Source: a virus
Direction: 5' to 3' (one strand)
DNA length: 64,000 bases
IMG/VR virus record: IMGVR_UViG_3300032087_006376
Span: 1-64,000 of that record
Each line of letters starts with the position of its first letter. Position 1 is the first letter of the stretch. Shown in pieces: positions 1 to 9,056 of this stretch. The position numbers and the translations under genes were made by a program. Under the pieces are notes generated by a model, which was not told where the DNA came from, ran no database searches, and saw only the letters and a list, made by a program, of their open reading frames with translations.

Positions 1-2
1 CA

Positions 3-2639
3 GTAGAAGATGATTTAAGTGATAGCTTAATGTCAGTTAATGATGCTGCTGGTCTACCAGTGTTAGAAGTATTTGCTGATAGTTCAGTATGCGCTGGTAG
101 ATATAGTTGTAGTGACTTTTATATTGCTAGTGGTGGTAATATTGGTTTTGGTACATCAGCTCCTACTTTTGCTGCCGTAAGTGGTAATACTGCTAAAGGT
201 TTAGAAATTGCTAATATTGGTAATGACACACAAGCTAGCTTGCGTTTAAGAGGCCACAACAATACCGGTACACCTGGTGTGGCTACTTACACAGAGCTTA
301 AACATGCTGGGGGTAATCTAGCCTTCCATATAGATCATAACGGTACAAATGTTATTACTATAGATTCAAACTGTAATGTTGCTATAGGTACAACATCTGC
401 AGGTTCCTGCAAGTTGTTAGTAGTTGGAGATATTAAAGCATGTGATGGTTGGCTCCGTACTACTGGACAACGAGGCTGGTATAGTGATACATACTTTGGT
501 GGTATCTATCAGACAGATGTCGATTACATGAGGTTCTATAATAGTAAGAGCCTTAATATGTGTAATGCTAATATTCATTATATTAATGAAACGCACTTTT
601 ATCAGGGAGCCCGTTTTTGTGGTACAAGTGTTAGTGGTATAGCTCTATGTGGTTCTGGTACAGCATATCTAGAAATGAAACCAGCCGGGGTAACAAACGG
701 TCACTTTTACGCTGAAAATAATGGTAACATTGGTATACTTGATGCTGGAGGATCTTGGGCAATCAAACATAGAAATGATAGTGATACTCTATTCTATGAT
801 ACAGGTGGTACTCAAAGAGCTTGTATAGGTCAAACTCAATCTTCTTTCAATACTAGTTTATTAATATCATCTGATTGGTTCTCAGGAACCGAACCAGAGC
901 AGCTTACAATTCAAGGTTCTTACCCTTCATTAGCTCTTAGAAATACTTTATGTTCTGGTAGTACATTTTTATTACACTCAGAAAGTACAGGTCATTTAAA
1001 TTTTTACTCTACAGTTGCTGGTTGTGGTGTGAGTAGTGATAACTGGACAAAGCGAGCATGTATTACAACCGCTGGCTATGTTTGGTCTCAAAATGGTTAT
1101 TACGCTAATGGTAGTGGACTTATAAGACAAGTCACAGGTTCCTATGGATCTATAGAAGTTGATGGAGGTGGTACTAATGGCTGGGAAGGTTTTAGTATTG
1201 GTGGTCGAGCAGTGTTCATGCATAATAACGGTACATCTACTGGTATATATAATGACGTTGATAATGAATGGTTATTTTGTGCCTCTCACAATGGAACAGC
1301 TGCTCTATATCACAATGGAACAGGAAGAATTTACACCACAGGATCTGGCGCATGTATAAATCAAGGAACTAGTAGCCCTGGCTTGCAAATTACAGGTAGT
1401 GGATCTGAAAAAATTAACATGTCAGGCGCAACTGATCCTTACATTAGATTTGAGGAAGGTACAACTGATAAAGCTTATATACAGTGGAATGGAACCCAAG
1501 GAGTATTTAAAATATGGAACCAAGAAGATAATAGAGGTATTGTAATCAATACAGATCTATGTTTTTATAATGGTAATGGTTGTTGTACTGTATATCACAC
1601 TGGTAACTCAACAATACCTACTAACAATAATCAGTTAACTAATGGCGCTGGCTACACAACTTGTACAGGTACAACTACTCCTAGTAATACTCAAACATTT
1701 ACAAATAAAAGTGGTAATATTAGTCAATGGACAAACGATTCTGGTTACACAACCTGTATAGGAGACATTACAGGTGTTACTGCTGGTACAGGTTTAACCG
1801 GTGGTGGTACATCTGGTGGTGTCACTTTATCGTTACCTTGTTGTATAACAGCAGGTACGTATGGTAGTACATCTAATGGTACAAAAATTGATAATATAAC
1901 TGTTGATGCTCAGGGAAGAGTTACTTCTATTACTACAGGCGCTACAGGATCGACATCATGTACAGGAGATATTACAGCTGTCACAGCCGGTACATGTATG
2001 ACAGGAGGCGGAACTTCAGGATCGGTAACAATATCGCATGCTGATACATCTTCACAGTCTAGTTGTAGTCCGGGTAATCCTAATAGATGTTTCATGAAGA
2101 GTGTGTGCGTTGATGGTTATGGTCACGTAACACAAATGACTCAAGATTATATTGGATTCTTTGCGTATTTGAATAGACTTTATACTGACTTTGGGTCTAG
2201 TACTCAATTGTATGTTACTATTGGTGCCGGAACAGGCATTAGTGTTTCTACTCCTAACTCCGGTCAGATAACAATAACTAACTCTTGTCTTTCTGATTAT
2301 AGAATGAAGACATGCGTTGAATCATATGTTGATGCATATGATATAGTTAAAGGAGTTGAAGCTTATAAGTATGTTCTTATAGATGATGAAGAGCAAAAAG
2401 AAGAGACTGGTCTAATTGCTCATGAACTACAAGAGGTTTTACCTAATGCTGTTATAGGAGAAAAGGATGCAGTTGATAAGAAAGGCGATCCTGTTTACCA
2501 GGAGGTAGTATATTCAGGCTTAGTACCTACTTTGTGGTCAGCTTTAAGAAAATCTATAGAGAAGATAGAACAATTAGAAGAAACAAATAATACATTAATA
2601 GATAGAATAACTAAACTAGAACAAGCAATAGGAATATAA
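3..2639 (+). CDS. Tail fibre with C-terminal S74 intramolecular chaperone (5' partial)
   Basis: The frame is open from base 3 with no stop, so the true start lies upstream of the window; the first internal ATG is at base 30. Residue numbers here count from that ATG (869 aa). The body is Gly/Ser/Thr/Asn-rich with fibre-type repeats such as GDITGVTAGTGLTGGG. The last 115 residues are a peptidase S74 (intramolecular chaperone auto-processing) domain: it opens with SDYRMK, giving the family's Ser-Lys dyad as S755 and K760 with cleavage expected just before S755, and ends in a coiled coil (KSIEKIEQLEETNNTLIDRI). By family knowledge the domain trimerises the fibre and is cut off. Odd point: 28 cysteines, which is unusual for a fibre. 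Receptor specificity cannot be read from sequence. Confidence 0.9.
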   Translation, partial: VEDDLSDSLMSVNDAAGLPVLEVFADSSVCAGRYSCSDFYIASGGNIGFGTSAPTFAAVSGNTAKGLEIANIGNDTQASLRLRGHNNTGTPGVATYTELKHAGGNLAFHIDHNGTNVITIDSNCNVAIGTTSAGSCKLLVVGDIKACDGWLRTTGQRGWYSDTYFGGIYQTDVDYMRFYNSKSLNMCNANIHYINETHFYQGARFCGTSVSGIALCGSGTAYLEMKPAGVTNGHFYAENNGNIGILDAGGSWAIKHRNDSDTLFYDTGGTQRACIGQTQSSFNTSLLISSDWFSGTEPEQLTIQGSYPSLALRNTLCSGSTFLLHSESTGHLNFYSTVAGCGVSSDNWTKRACITTAGYVWSQNGYYANGSGLIRQVTGSYGSIEVDGGGTNGWEGFSIGGRAVFMHNNGTSTGIYNDVDNEWLFCASHNGTAALYHNGTGRIYTTGSGACINQGTSSPGLQITGSGSEKINMSGATDPYIRFEEGTTDKAYIQWNGTQGVFKIWNQEDNRGIVINTDLCFYNGNGCCTVYHTGNSTIPTNNNQLTNGAGYTTCTGTTTPSNTQTFTNKSGNISQWTNDSGYTTCIGDITGVTAGTGLTGGGTSGGVTLSLPCCITAGTYGSTSNGTKIDNITVDAQGRVTSITTGATGSTSCTGDITAVTAGTCMTGGGTSGSVTISHADTSSQSSCSPGNPNRCFMKSVCVDGYGHVTQMTQDYIGFFAYLNRLYTDFGSSTQLYVTIGAGTGISVSTPNSGQITITNSCLSDYRMKTCVESYVDAYDIVKGVEAYKYVLIDDEEQKEETGLIAHELQEVLPNAVIGEKDAVDKKGDPVYQEVVYSGLVPTLWSALRKSIEKIEQLEETNNTLIDRITKLEQAIGI
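1761..2021 (+). repeat. Imperfect internal repeat in tail fibre gene
   Basis: A 19-residue unit, GDITGVTAGTGLTGGGTSG, encoded at 1761-1817 recurs as GDITAVTAGTCMTGGGTSG at 1965-2021. The DNA copies have diverged mainly at third positions, so this is an old protein-level repeat of the fibre shaft and not a recent duplication. Confidence 0.75.
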
Positions 2640-2640
2640 T

Positions 2641-3585
2641 ATGGCACAAGTATACGGAAATCCAAAATTAGGTTTATTTGACGGTGGTGGTTTCAGAGAT
2701 GGAACTCGAGGAGAGTTTACTTTGGGTACATATAATGAAGAAGGTCTAAGCTTTCAGAAAGCCCACCGCAAAGGTAGTATTAGAATGACTGGTGGTAATG
2801 GTAGTGGTTATATTACTGCTAGTTATATACCCATCGATACTAGCAAAACTTATCAGTTATTGTGTTACGCTAAAACTAGAGCTGTCGGTACAAGCGGTAA
2901 TACAGCCGGTGGCCATATAGGCTTTGCTTGTTATGATAAAAATAAATCATTTATTGATTTGAGAAATTGTGGGGATACAGGTAATACAACTCTCAGTAGA
3001 GCAGCCTCACCTGGAGACTCTGTTATCTATTTTACTGGTAGTAGCGGCTGGTATACAGGGTCTGATGTAACTAATAATAGAGCATATTTTAGACAGATAT
3101 TATTCTTTCCATCTACTCATCCTGATTATGGCACAGCTCACCAATACACTAGATTCAACAATAGATCCTATTATCGTATGGAACAAACTGCTCAAGGAGA
3201 TTGGGCAGTATATCTAGAATCAAATACTAGTAGTCAGACTAATACATACACCGCTGCAACGTTACCGGATTATGGTTATAGCTTACCTGCGGGTACTCCA
3301 GTTAGTAGAGGCGTAGCAGGAGGTACTTATAACTATGCATTAGGAGCGCCTAACTATCCTTTGAATGTATGGACTAGATATGCTACAGCTCCGTTCACAG
3401 GAGAAAATAAAAATAGCGGTACACCTTTCAGATATGCTACTAAGTTTATAAGATTCTTATGTTTAAGAAATTATAACAGAAGAACTGAATCTGTACAAGA
3501 CCATGAGTGGTCTTTAGCTAATATATTATTTACAGAGTGTCACGGTGGTAGAGATTATAGAGATATTTTTCCAACAACAGGTTAA
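2641..3585 (+). CDS. Putative tail/receptor-binding virion protein
   Basis: 314 aa, starting 1 bp after the fibre stop. No signal peptide or membrane segment. It is rich in aromatic residues, Gly, Thr and Asn, with segments such as TYQLLCYAKTR and YITASYIPIDTSKTY that read like a beta-sandwich (carbohydrate-binding-module-like) fold. Its position between an S74 fibre and two LamG lectins suggests a distal tail or adhesin component. I do not recognise a named family; the structural role is inferred from context and composition. Confidence 0.6.
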   Translation: MAQVYGNPKLGLFDGGGFRDGTRGEFTLGTYNEEGLSFQKAHRKGSIRMTGGNGSGYITASYIPIDTSKTYQLLCYAKTRAVGTSGNTAGGHIGFACYDKNKSFIDLRNCGDTGNTTLSRAASPGDSVIYFTGSSGWYTGSDVTNNRAYFRQILFFPSTHPDYGTAHQYTRFNNRSYYRMEQTAQGDWAVYLESNTSSQTNTYTAATLPDYGYSLPAGTPVSRGVAGGTYNYALGAPNYPLNVWTRYATAPFTGENKNSGTPFRYATKFIRFLCLRNYNRRTESVQDHEWSLANILFTECHGGRDYRDIFPTTG

Positions 3586-3587
3586 TT

Positions 3588-3701
3588 ATGCCAGAAAAGA
3601 TAAACGAATTTGACGAAGAAATAGACGGTGTCATGCATCATGTAGAAGAGTATGATGATGGAGAGTTATTAATTGCACCTATAAACAACGAAGATGATTA
3701 A
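3588..3701 (+). CDS. Small acidic protein, 37 aa
   Basis: An ATG two bases after the previous stop opens a 37-codon frame (MPEKINEFDEEIDG...) ending in NNEDD. It is strongly acidic. The stop overlaps the start of the next gene by 8 bp, the same translational-coupling style used by neighbouring genes, which supports it being real. No family recognised. Confidence 0.55.
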   Translation: MPEKINEFDEEIDGVMHHVEEYDDGELLIAPINNEDD

Positions 3702-4932
3702 AGGAGGACCAAGAGTAGTTACAGATGGGTTAGTATTATGTCTTGATGCACATGATGCTAAGTCGTATGCTGGAGAACCTGTTACAAATTTGTATGGAGA
3801 CATGTCTACTTCTTCCAGTCTCAGAGGAAATAGAACGGAATATAATACAGGAGGAACTTGGCCATCAGATATGCCAATGTGTCCAGAGCCTGTAGGTAGA
3901 GTTTATAAACATACAAGCGGTGCATTAACATCTTCTTGGTCTGGTAATTCTTACGGTTATATGCATAAAGATATATCTACTACATCTGGTTTGATGTACA
4001 CTTTAACTTGTTGGGTTTATCTTAGTCCAGATTGTGATATAGATTACATGTTTGCGAGCATAGAAGGAGCTACTAGTAACTACGGTGCATGGACTGGATA
4101 TCCCAATGGTTATGATTTTACCAAAAAGGGTACATGGCAATTATTGTCAAGACATGCAACAGCTGATACTAGTGTAAGATTTCTTATTTATCCGGGTCAT
4201 ACAGGAGTTACGGATGGGTCTTTTTCTGGTTTTTTTGCTTGGGGTGGGATGCAGGTAGTGCAAGCGGAACATGTAACTCCATTTGTTTTATCTTCTCGTT
4301 CAGCTACTAACGGTTGGGTAGATAGATCAGGTAATAGTAATCACGGTACATTAGTCAATATGGCAGGAACTGGAACATCTCACTATAGAGACGGTCAAGT
4401 GATAATGCCTGTTGCTAATAGTTATTTTGATTTTGATGGGACTAACGATTGTATTACTTTACCTAACGATATAGGTTACACTGATGCTGTTAGTGTTTTT
4501 GCTTGGTTTAAAAGAGACACGAATACAGGTGTTTTGGGTGGATATCATATTATATGTGCAACTACTCCTTTAGAATTGTCAGTTAATCAGGGTGGAAATT
4601 ATTTAAGAAATGGGATTGAGGTTAATGGTACAAGATACGTATCAAATGACGGTAGTGCAATAGGAACAGGAACTTGGCATTACGTTGGGTTTACTTGGTC
4701 TACTTCTGATTACACCAAAAGATCCTACGTTGACGGGGTTCAAGTAGGCACTCAGTCAACAGGTAGCACTGGCACTTCAAGTTACAGCTTTTCAGGTAGA
4801 AGCTTAGGTTCATGGAACGGTGGTACTTACGCATTAAATGGTAAAATAGCATTATATCAAGTTTACAATAAAGCGTTGACGCAAGCAGAAGTATTAAGTA
4901 ATTATAACGCAACAAAAGAAAGATTTAGTTAA
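3694..4932 (+). CDS. Virion lectin with C-terminal LamG/concanavalin-like domain
   Basis: 412 aa. It opens with GPRVVTDGLVLCLDAHD, a lead-in common in phage LamG adhesins. Residues ~45-200 look like one beta-sandwich domain; ~215-405 are a laminin-G-like/ConA-like domain (VDRSGNSNHGTLVN, then YFDFDGTNDCITLP, then VSVFAWFKRD, and a terminal YNKALTQAEVLSNYNATK helix typical of LamG_3). The stop overlaps the next ATG (TAATG). Role inferred: glycan-binding tail adhesin. Specificity unknown. Confidence 0.75.
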   Translation: MIKGGPRVVTDGLVLCLDAHDAKSYAGEPVTNLYGDMSTSSSLRGNRTEYNTGGTWPSDMPMCPEPVGRVYKHTSGALTSSWSGNSYGYMHKDISTTSGLMYTLTCWVYLSPDCDIDYMFASIEGATSNYGAWTGYPNGYDFTKKGTWQLLSRHATADTSVRFLIYPGHTGVTDGSFSGFFAWGGMQVVQAEHVTPFVLSSRSATNGWVDRSGNSNHGTLVNMAGTGTSHYRDGQVIMPVANSYFDFDGTNDCITLPNDIGYTDAVSVFAWFKRDTNTGVLGGYHIICATTPLELSVNQGGNYLRNGIEVNGTRYVSNDGSAIGTGTWHYVGFTWSTSDYTKRSYVDGVQVGTQSTGSTGTSSYSFSGRSLGSWNGGTYALNGKIALYQVYNKALTQAEVLSNYNATKERFS

Positions 4933-5654
4933 TGGCATATCATAATAATCCAAGAATAGTCACTGATGGTTTAGTGTTGTGTTTAGATGCTAATGCTAAA
5001 GCATCTTACCCCGGCACTGGAACTACATGGTATGATTTGTGCCATAATTACGACTTCACTTTAAGTAATGCAAATTTATATACTCAAGCATCAAATGGAG
5101 CTTACTATATGAATTTTGAAGGTGGTATTGCAAAATATTTACCCGGTGGAACGTTAACTAACGTACCAAATTATGCTAATGCTACAATATGTATTTGGTC
5201 TACTGTAAAAGCAGATGACGGAAATTGGAAAACTTTAGTTAGAGGCGCTAGTGGAGATCATCAAGTTATAGTTAGTTATGCTAATGGTATAGATTTAGGT
5301 ATGTACGATAATGGTGGAGGTCAATTTATTGATTCTGGCTTCAATATGAATACAATGTCTAACCATACGACACAGTTTCATTTTATGGCTTGGAAGCTAA
5401 GTACTTCTTCTCCTTACTATCAATTTTATTATGATGACAATACATCTAGCGCTTCAGGTACAATAACAAATGCCAACGCGACGTTTAATAATGGTTTTGC
5501 TAGTGTAGGAGCTTATCATAATGCCAGCTCAAGTACTACAGTCTTCAGTCAAGAATGGGGTAAAATAGGCTCTTTTGCCTATTATAATAGGCATTTAAGC
5601 TCTAGTGAGTTATTACAAAATTACAACGCCCATAAAACTAGATATGGATTATAA
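4932..5654 (+). CDS. Virion lectin, single LamG-like domain
   Basis: 240 aa and a shorter relative of the gene just upstream: it shares the N-terminal PRIVTDGLVLCLDAN lead and the C-terminal LNYNAHK-type ending (SSSELLQNYNAHKTRYG). In most LamG relatives the segment after WYDL is SGNGNNGTL; here it is WYDLCHNYDFTL. Tandem placement and matching ends suggest duplication followed by loss of the first domain. Probably another tail adhesin subunit. Confidence 0.72.
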   Translation: MAYHNNPRIVTDGLVLCLDANAKASYPGTGTTWYDLCHNYDFTLSNANLYTQASNGAYYMNFEGGIAKYLPGGTLTNVPNYANATICIWSTVKADDGNWKTLVRGASGDHQVIVSYANGIDLGMYDNGGGQFIDSGFNMNTMSNHTTQFHFMAWKLSTSSPYYQFYYDDNTSSASGTITNANATFNNGFASVGAYHNASSSTTVFSQEWGKIGSFAYYNRHLSSSELLQNYNAHKTRYGL

Positions 5655-5656
5655 TT

Positions 5657-6013
5657 ATGTACGAATATAAATGTGAACTAATAAAAGTAGTAGATGGCGA
5701 CACTATTGATGTTTTAATAGATGTTGGTTTTTCTACTTTTAGAAAAGAAAGGGTTCGTTTATATGGTATTAATACTCCAGAATGCAGAACAAGAGATTTA
5801 AAAGAGAAAGAAAAAGGGTTGGCGGCGAAAGCTAGATTAAAAGAAATACTAAAAGAATTTGGTAAAAAATTTATTATAAAAACAGAAATTGATAAAAAAG
5901 GTAAATTTGGTCGTATATTAGGTCAGATATTTGATTTAGAAATGCAAAGTTGCGCGAATGATATGTTAGTTATGGAAGGTCATGCTGTTGAATATTTTGG
6001 TGGGAAGCGTTAA
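5657..6013 (+). CDS. Thermonuclease-like (SNase) nuclease
   Basis: 118 aa staphylococcal-nuclease fold. Visible active-site equivalents of the S. aureus enzyme: VDGDT (D15), R34 and E42 in VRLYGINTPE, and R86 in GRILG; T40 matches the calcium-site Thr. No signal peptide, so cytoplasmic or virion-borne, unlike the secreted enzymes. It sits immediately after virion genes with a 2-bp gap. Possible roles are host DNA breakdown or delivery with the particle; the sequence does not decide between them. Confidence 0.85.
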   Translation: MYEYKCELIKVVDGDTIDVLIDVGFSTFRKERVRLYGINTPECRTRDLKEKEKGLAAKARLKEILKEFGKKFIIKTEIDKKGKFGRILGQIFDLEMQSCANDMLVMEGHAVEYFGGKR

Positions 6014-6019
6014 TTAAAA

Positions 6020-6034
6020 GTGTAATATATATAA
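6020..6034 (+). promoter_or_regulatory. Late-type promoter motif GTGTAATATATATAA
   Basis: GTGTAATATATATAA abuts the ATG at 6035. It belongs to the recurrent AGTGTAA-class motif seen before at least ten other starts in this window. Confidence 0.55.
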
Positions 6035-7126
6035 ATGGCTACCAGAGCTAACAGAATAATATATGCTAGTACTGATGTTTTGATTTCAGACAGCCCAGCT
6101 GCGCAAGCGCATACAGATACATATTCTCTTAAACGAATAGACAGAGTACAGCAGTCTTCTATTACTATTTCTAATAACATAGCAAACAAAAAACATATAG
6201 GTTATGATGATTTCCTTTATAACACAAACTATATGCCTCCTACAGTCACTTGTGACATTACTTATATAAGTCAAAATAACTCAAATGAATTAGTTTTAGG
6301 TTTAAATGCTAGTGGTGTTGGGATTTATAGTGGTTTAAATGTCACCGGAACTGATAAAAATTTATTTTTCTTATTTGATACTGGAACTGCAGTAAGAGAT
6401 ATAACAGGTTTATCAAGTTTTAATGGGGTTCAGGTTTTAGCTTTAGGAAATGCTTATATAACAAATTACTCTTGTTCTGCGGCTGTGGGAGCTTTACCTT
6501 CTGCGAGTGTTTCTTTTGCGGGTTCAAATGTGATATTTCAAGATTATAATGGATCAAACATAATTCCATCTTTAGAAAGCGGGAATATAACAAATTACAC
6601 ATACACATTAGCAAGTGATAATTTTAGAAAAGAAAATTACATAACTAATTTTGCTAATGAAGAAAATTTTATTAGGCCGGGAGATATAACATTAGAGTTA
6701 GAAGATTCTACAGAAAGAAATGGTGGAGTCAGATTTGTTTCTTCTGGAAAGATACAAAACTATCAAATAAACATACCTTTTCAAAGAAGAGATTTAGTAG
6801 GCTTTGGGAGTGATTATCCTTTTGAGCGACAGTTAATGTATCCATCTGTTGGAGAATTATCGATGAATGTTATATTTGATGGATTTAATACAGGCAATCA
6901 AACTGGAGTTATTTTTCAAAATCAAGATTATAATTTTAAAATAAAATTAAGAGATTGCGATGATTACACAACAGATAAACTTACTTACTCTATAACAGGA
7001 GCTAAGTTAGTGTCTCAACAAATGGCTACACAAATAGGTGAAAGTTTTGTTTTTCAGGGAGCTTTCGCTTTTCCTATAACAGAGTCTGGTAATTTTGCAA
7101 TAGATGGAACTTGTAGGTTCTCTTAA
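6035..7126 (+). CDS. Putative virion structural protein (tail-tube-like)
   Basis: 363 aa, beta-rich, no signal or membrane segment. Segments such as ALGNAYITNYSCSAAVGALPSASVSF and later NITNYTYTLAS suggest two related beta modules, a pattern seen in phage tail-tube or tail-completion proteins, but I cannot assign a family with confidence. It has its own late-type promoter motif directly at the start codon, consistent with a late virion gene. It faces a convergent gene on the - strand with a 4-bp overlap at the 3' ends. Confidence 0.5.
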   Translation: MATRANRIIYASTDVLISDSPAAQAHTDTYSLKRIDRVQQSSITISNNIANKKHIGYDDFLYNTNYMPPTVTCDITYISQNNSNELVLGLNASGVGIYSGLNVTGTDKNLFFLFDTGTAVRDITGLSSFNGVQVLALGNAYITNYSCSAAVGALPSASVSFAGSNVIFQDYNGSNIIPSLESGNITNYTYTLASDNFRKENYITNFANEENFIRPGDITLELEDSTERNGGVRFVSSGKIQNYQINIPFQRRDLVGFGSDYPFERQLMYPSVGELSMNVIFDGFNTGNQTGVIFQNQDYNFKIKLRDCDDYTTDKLTYSITGAKLVSQQMATQIGESFVFQGAFAFPITESGNFAIDGTCRFS

Positions 7127-7512
7127 AATTCTATTGTGGCGTTTTTTGTTTCAATTTTTTTAGGTCGATCTTTTAAATGTTTTTTACCAGTTTTCTTCTC
7201 ATAGTTATCAAAATGTTTACGCTTGATCGGATCTTCACCGCCGTGCAAAGCGGCTCTTTTTTCTGACAGCTCAGAAGAGTAATCTAACATATCTCCATAA
7301 GACCCTTTCATGCTTCCAGTTTTATGTATGAAAGAGTTTTTGTCAAACGGATCTACAACTTTAGAGTTACCTATATTAACTTGAGGCAGATCGTAAATTC
7401 GTTCCCAGAAATCTTCTTTACCATTTTCGCCTTTGTAAGGTTTATAGTCTTTCATGGGCATTTCAACTTCTTTTATCTCATTAGTTTTGGTATTTCTAAA
7501 ACTGTAAATCAT
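7123..7512 (-). CDS. Conserved phage protein, unknown function (129 aa)
   Basis: Begins MIYSFRNTKTNEIKEVEMPM and ends KIETKNATIEF. The layout (short beta start, middle with SKVVDPFDKNSFIH, charged tail) resembles small phage proteins annotated as FmdB-like but lacks zinc-ribbon cysteines. I choose the ATG at 7512 rather than the upstream GTG at 7527, because the GTG lies inside the promoter-like string AGTGTATAATAAATAT. Function unknown. Confidence 0.6.
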   Translation of the reverse strand: MIYSFRNTKTNEIKEVEMPMKDYKPYKGENGKEDFWERIYDLPQVNIGNSKVVDPFDKNSFIHKTGSMKGSYGDMLDYSSELSEKRAALHGGEDPIKRKHFDNYEKKTGKKHLKDRPKKIETKNATIEF

Positions 7513-7528
7513 ATATTTATTATACACT
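7513..7528 (-). promoter_or_regulatory. Late-type promoter motif on - strand
   Basis: Read on the - strand, AGTGTATAATAAATAT directly precedes the ATG at 7512. Same class as the + strand motifs, and one of two convincing - strand copies. Confidence 0.5.
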
Positions 7529-7533
7529 TACTA

Positions 7534-7566
7534 TAAAAAAATTAAAGCGCAGGTTGCCCTGCGCTT
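7534..7566 (-). terminator. Intrinsic terminator after the small heat-shock gene
   Basis: On the - strand an 8-bp GC-rich stem AAGCGCAG / CTGCGCTT with loop GGCAAC is followed by TAATTTTTTT. It closes the - strand operon that runs from ~10255 down to 7588. Confidence 0.85.
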
Positions 7567-7587
7567 CAACTTACAATTTAACTGACA

Positions 7588-7974
7588 TCAAGTTATTTCA
7601 ATTAACTTTTGCTGTTCTTGCTTTTTGGGGATATTTACTGTGAGCATCCCGTTTAGCATCTTGGCTTTAGTATTATTGAAATCGTATTCTTCTTCACTGT
7701 AGTAATGTGAATATTCATCTAAGTCAATATTAAAAGTGTCTTTATTTTTTACTTTAATATTTAATGAATTGTTTTTGCAGAAAACTTTCACATCCTCCTT
7801 AGCTTTGCCGGGAAGTTCAAAGTTGAAAACGATTTCCTTATCTGAAGGTTCGTACGTATATCTGATTGTCTTATGATTGTACCACATAGTTACATTCTTT
7901 ATAGCAGATGACGTGCCAAGTTTTTCCGTGGTTTTTGGTATTAAAAACACTTTTTTAGAGTCGTTTTGTCTCAT
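7588..7974 (-). CDS. hsp20: Small heat-shock protein (Hsp20/alpha-crystallin)
   Basis: 128 aa. The alpha-crystallin core spans about residues 40-120: IVFNFELPGKAKEDVKVFCKNN at the start and the hallmark turn MLNGMLTVNIPKK near the C terminus (the A-x-x-x-n-G-v-L-x-v-x-x-P signature), followed by a short tail with LIEIT, which fits the C-terminal I-x-I/V motif. ATP-independent holdase by family knowledge. Hsp20 genes are also known from marine T4-like phages. The start overlaps the end of the glycosyltransferase gene by 4 bp. Confidence 0.88.
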   Translation of the reverse strand: MRQNDSKKVFLIPKTTEKLGTSSAIKNVTMWYNHKTIRYTYEPSDKEIVFNFELPGKAKEDVKVFCKNNSLNIKVKNKDTFNIDLDEYSHYYSEEEYDFNNTKAKMLNGMLTVNIPKKQEQQKLIEIT

Positions 7975-9056
7975 GATGCGTTAATTGTGTCACATATAGT
8001 CTCAAGAGTTTTTGCGTAAGTGAAATCTGTTTTGAGTTTTTTGCCTTCTGTGTTTTCTTTTTTAGCATATTCGACGCTTTTAAGAATTGCGGATTCCATT
8101 TCTTCATCTGTGATGTCAAAAAATTCACCTTGATTGAAATTAGATTCCGGCTTGAAAAATACTCCATCGTGACAAGATTTAAGGCTGGATGGTTCTACCA
8201 ATATGCTGTTCTCTTTATTGGCCCATTCTTTATGAGCTGTAGCGTTCATTACAACACTCCATTTACCTAAAGCTGTAGCATTGAAAGATGGAAGATTCCA
8301 ACCTTCTCCGCCACTTAAGCCTCCAAGATCAATATCTATACTATTTAAAAACTCATTGACCTCTGAATTTGTTTGCATATAAGGAACAAAGTTGATATTA
8401 TTATAATGTTTACCTTCAGTGATCTTTAGAATTTCTGTTTGTAAAGAGCTAGCTTCTATAAAAGGGTTTGTTATTGCGCAACTGAGTTGATATTTAGAAT
8501 CATTTCCGAAAATTTTCAACCAAGTTTTAATTATTCTTGCTGTATTTTTTCGTTTTTCGAATTTACCCATTAATCCAAAATGAATTTTATCAGGTAAGTA
8601 TTGTTTATTTGTTTCTGAGAAATCTTCATCGAAGCCAAGCGGAACAAAATGCACATTTTCAATGCCGTTAAGCTCGAAAATGTCTTTAGTGTAGTTAGAT
8701 GTAACAAAAATATTATCTTGAAGTTTTAAAAGATTTGTTTCTATTTCTGTTAATTTAGAAACTTCATGAAAAGTAAGAAGAGATTGATTTTTAGTTAGTC
8801 TTTTTTCGCTTCCGAAAATATGCCATAATTTCAAGGTTGGAAGATCTTTATTTATAGTGTGATATCTTTTTTGTGTACAATCGTTTAAGAAAGATATGAA
8901 TCCTTGACTGCTTTTATCAAAAGCTTCTATTTGAACTTTATCTCCTATTGGAAAAAAAGTTAATTCATGGTTTTTTTTATAAATTTCTTTAAGAAGATTA
9001 ACTGAAACATTTCCAAAAGATAAAGAATTGATAGGGGCATTAAGTAATAGTTTCAT
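7971..9056 (-). CDS. GT4-like glycosyltransferase (GT-B fold)
   Basis: 361 aa. Features of retaining GT-B enzymes: LTFHEVSKLT and FVTSNYTKDIFELNGIENV in the N-terminal half, VPLGFDEDF, KIHFGLMGKFEKRKN at the start of the second Rossmann domain, and GGEGWNLPSFNATALGKWSVV, which occupies the E-x7-E donor-site region. It transfers sugars onto a glycan by family; donor and acceptor are unknown. It lies on the - strand, away from the main + strand glycan cluster, between the sigma factor and hsp20. Confidence 0.78.
   Translation of the reverse strand: MKLLLNAPINSLSFGNVSVNLLKEIYKKNHELTFFPIGDKVQIEAFDKSSQGFISFLNDCTQKRYHTINKDLPTLKLWHIFGSEKRLTKNQSLLTFHEVSKLTEIETNLLKLQDNIFVTSNYTKDIFELNGIENVHFVPLGFDEDFSETNKQYLPDKIHFGLMGKFEKRKNTARIIKTWLKIFGNDSKYQLSCAITNPFIEASSLQTEILKITEGKHYNNINFVPYMQTNSEVNEFLNSIDIDLGGLSGGEGWNLPSFNATALGKWSVVMNATAHKEWANKENSILVEPSSLKSCHDGVFFKPESNFNQGEFFDITDEEMESAILKSVEYAKKENTEGKKLKTDFTYAKTLETICDTINAS

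Noticed and set aside
996-1223. Open frame on the - strand inside the tail fibre gene
   Set aside because: Lies wholly within a strongly supported + strand gene, has no ribosome-binding site, and its composition mirrors the repeat-rich coding strand.
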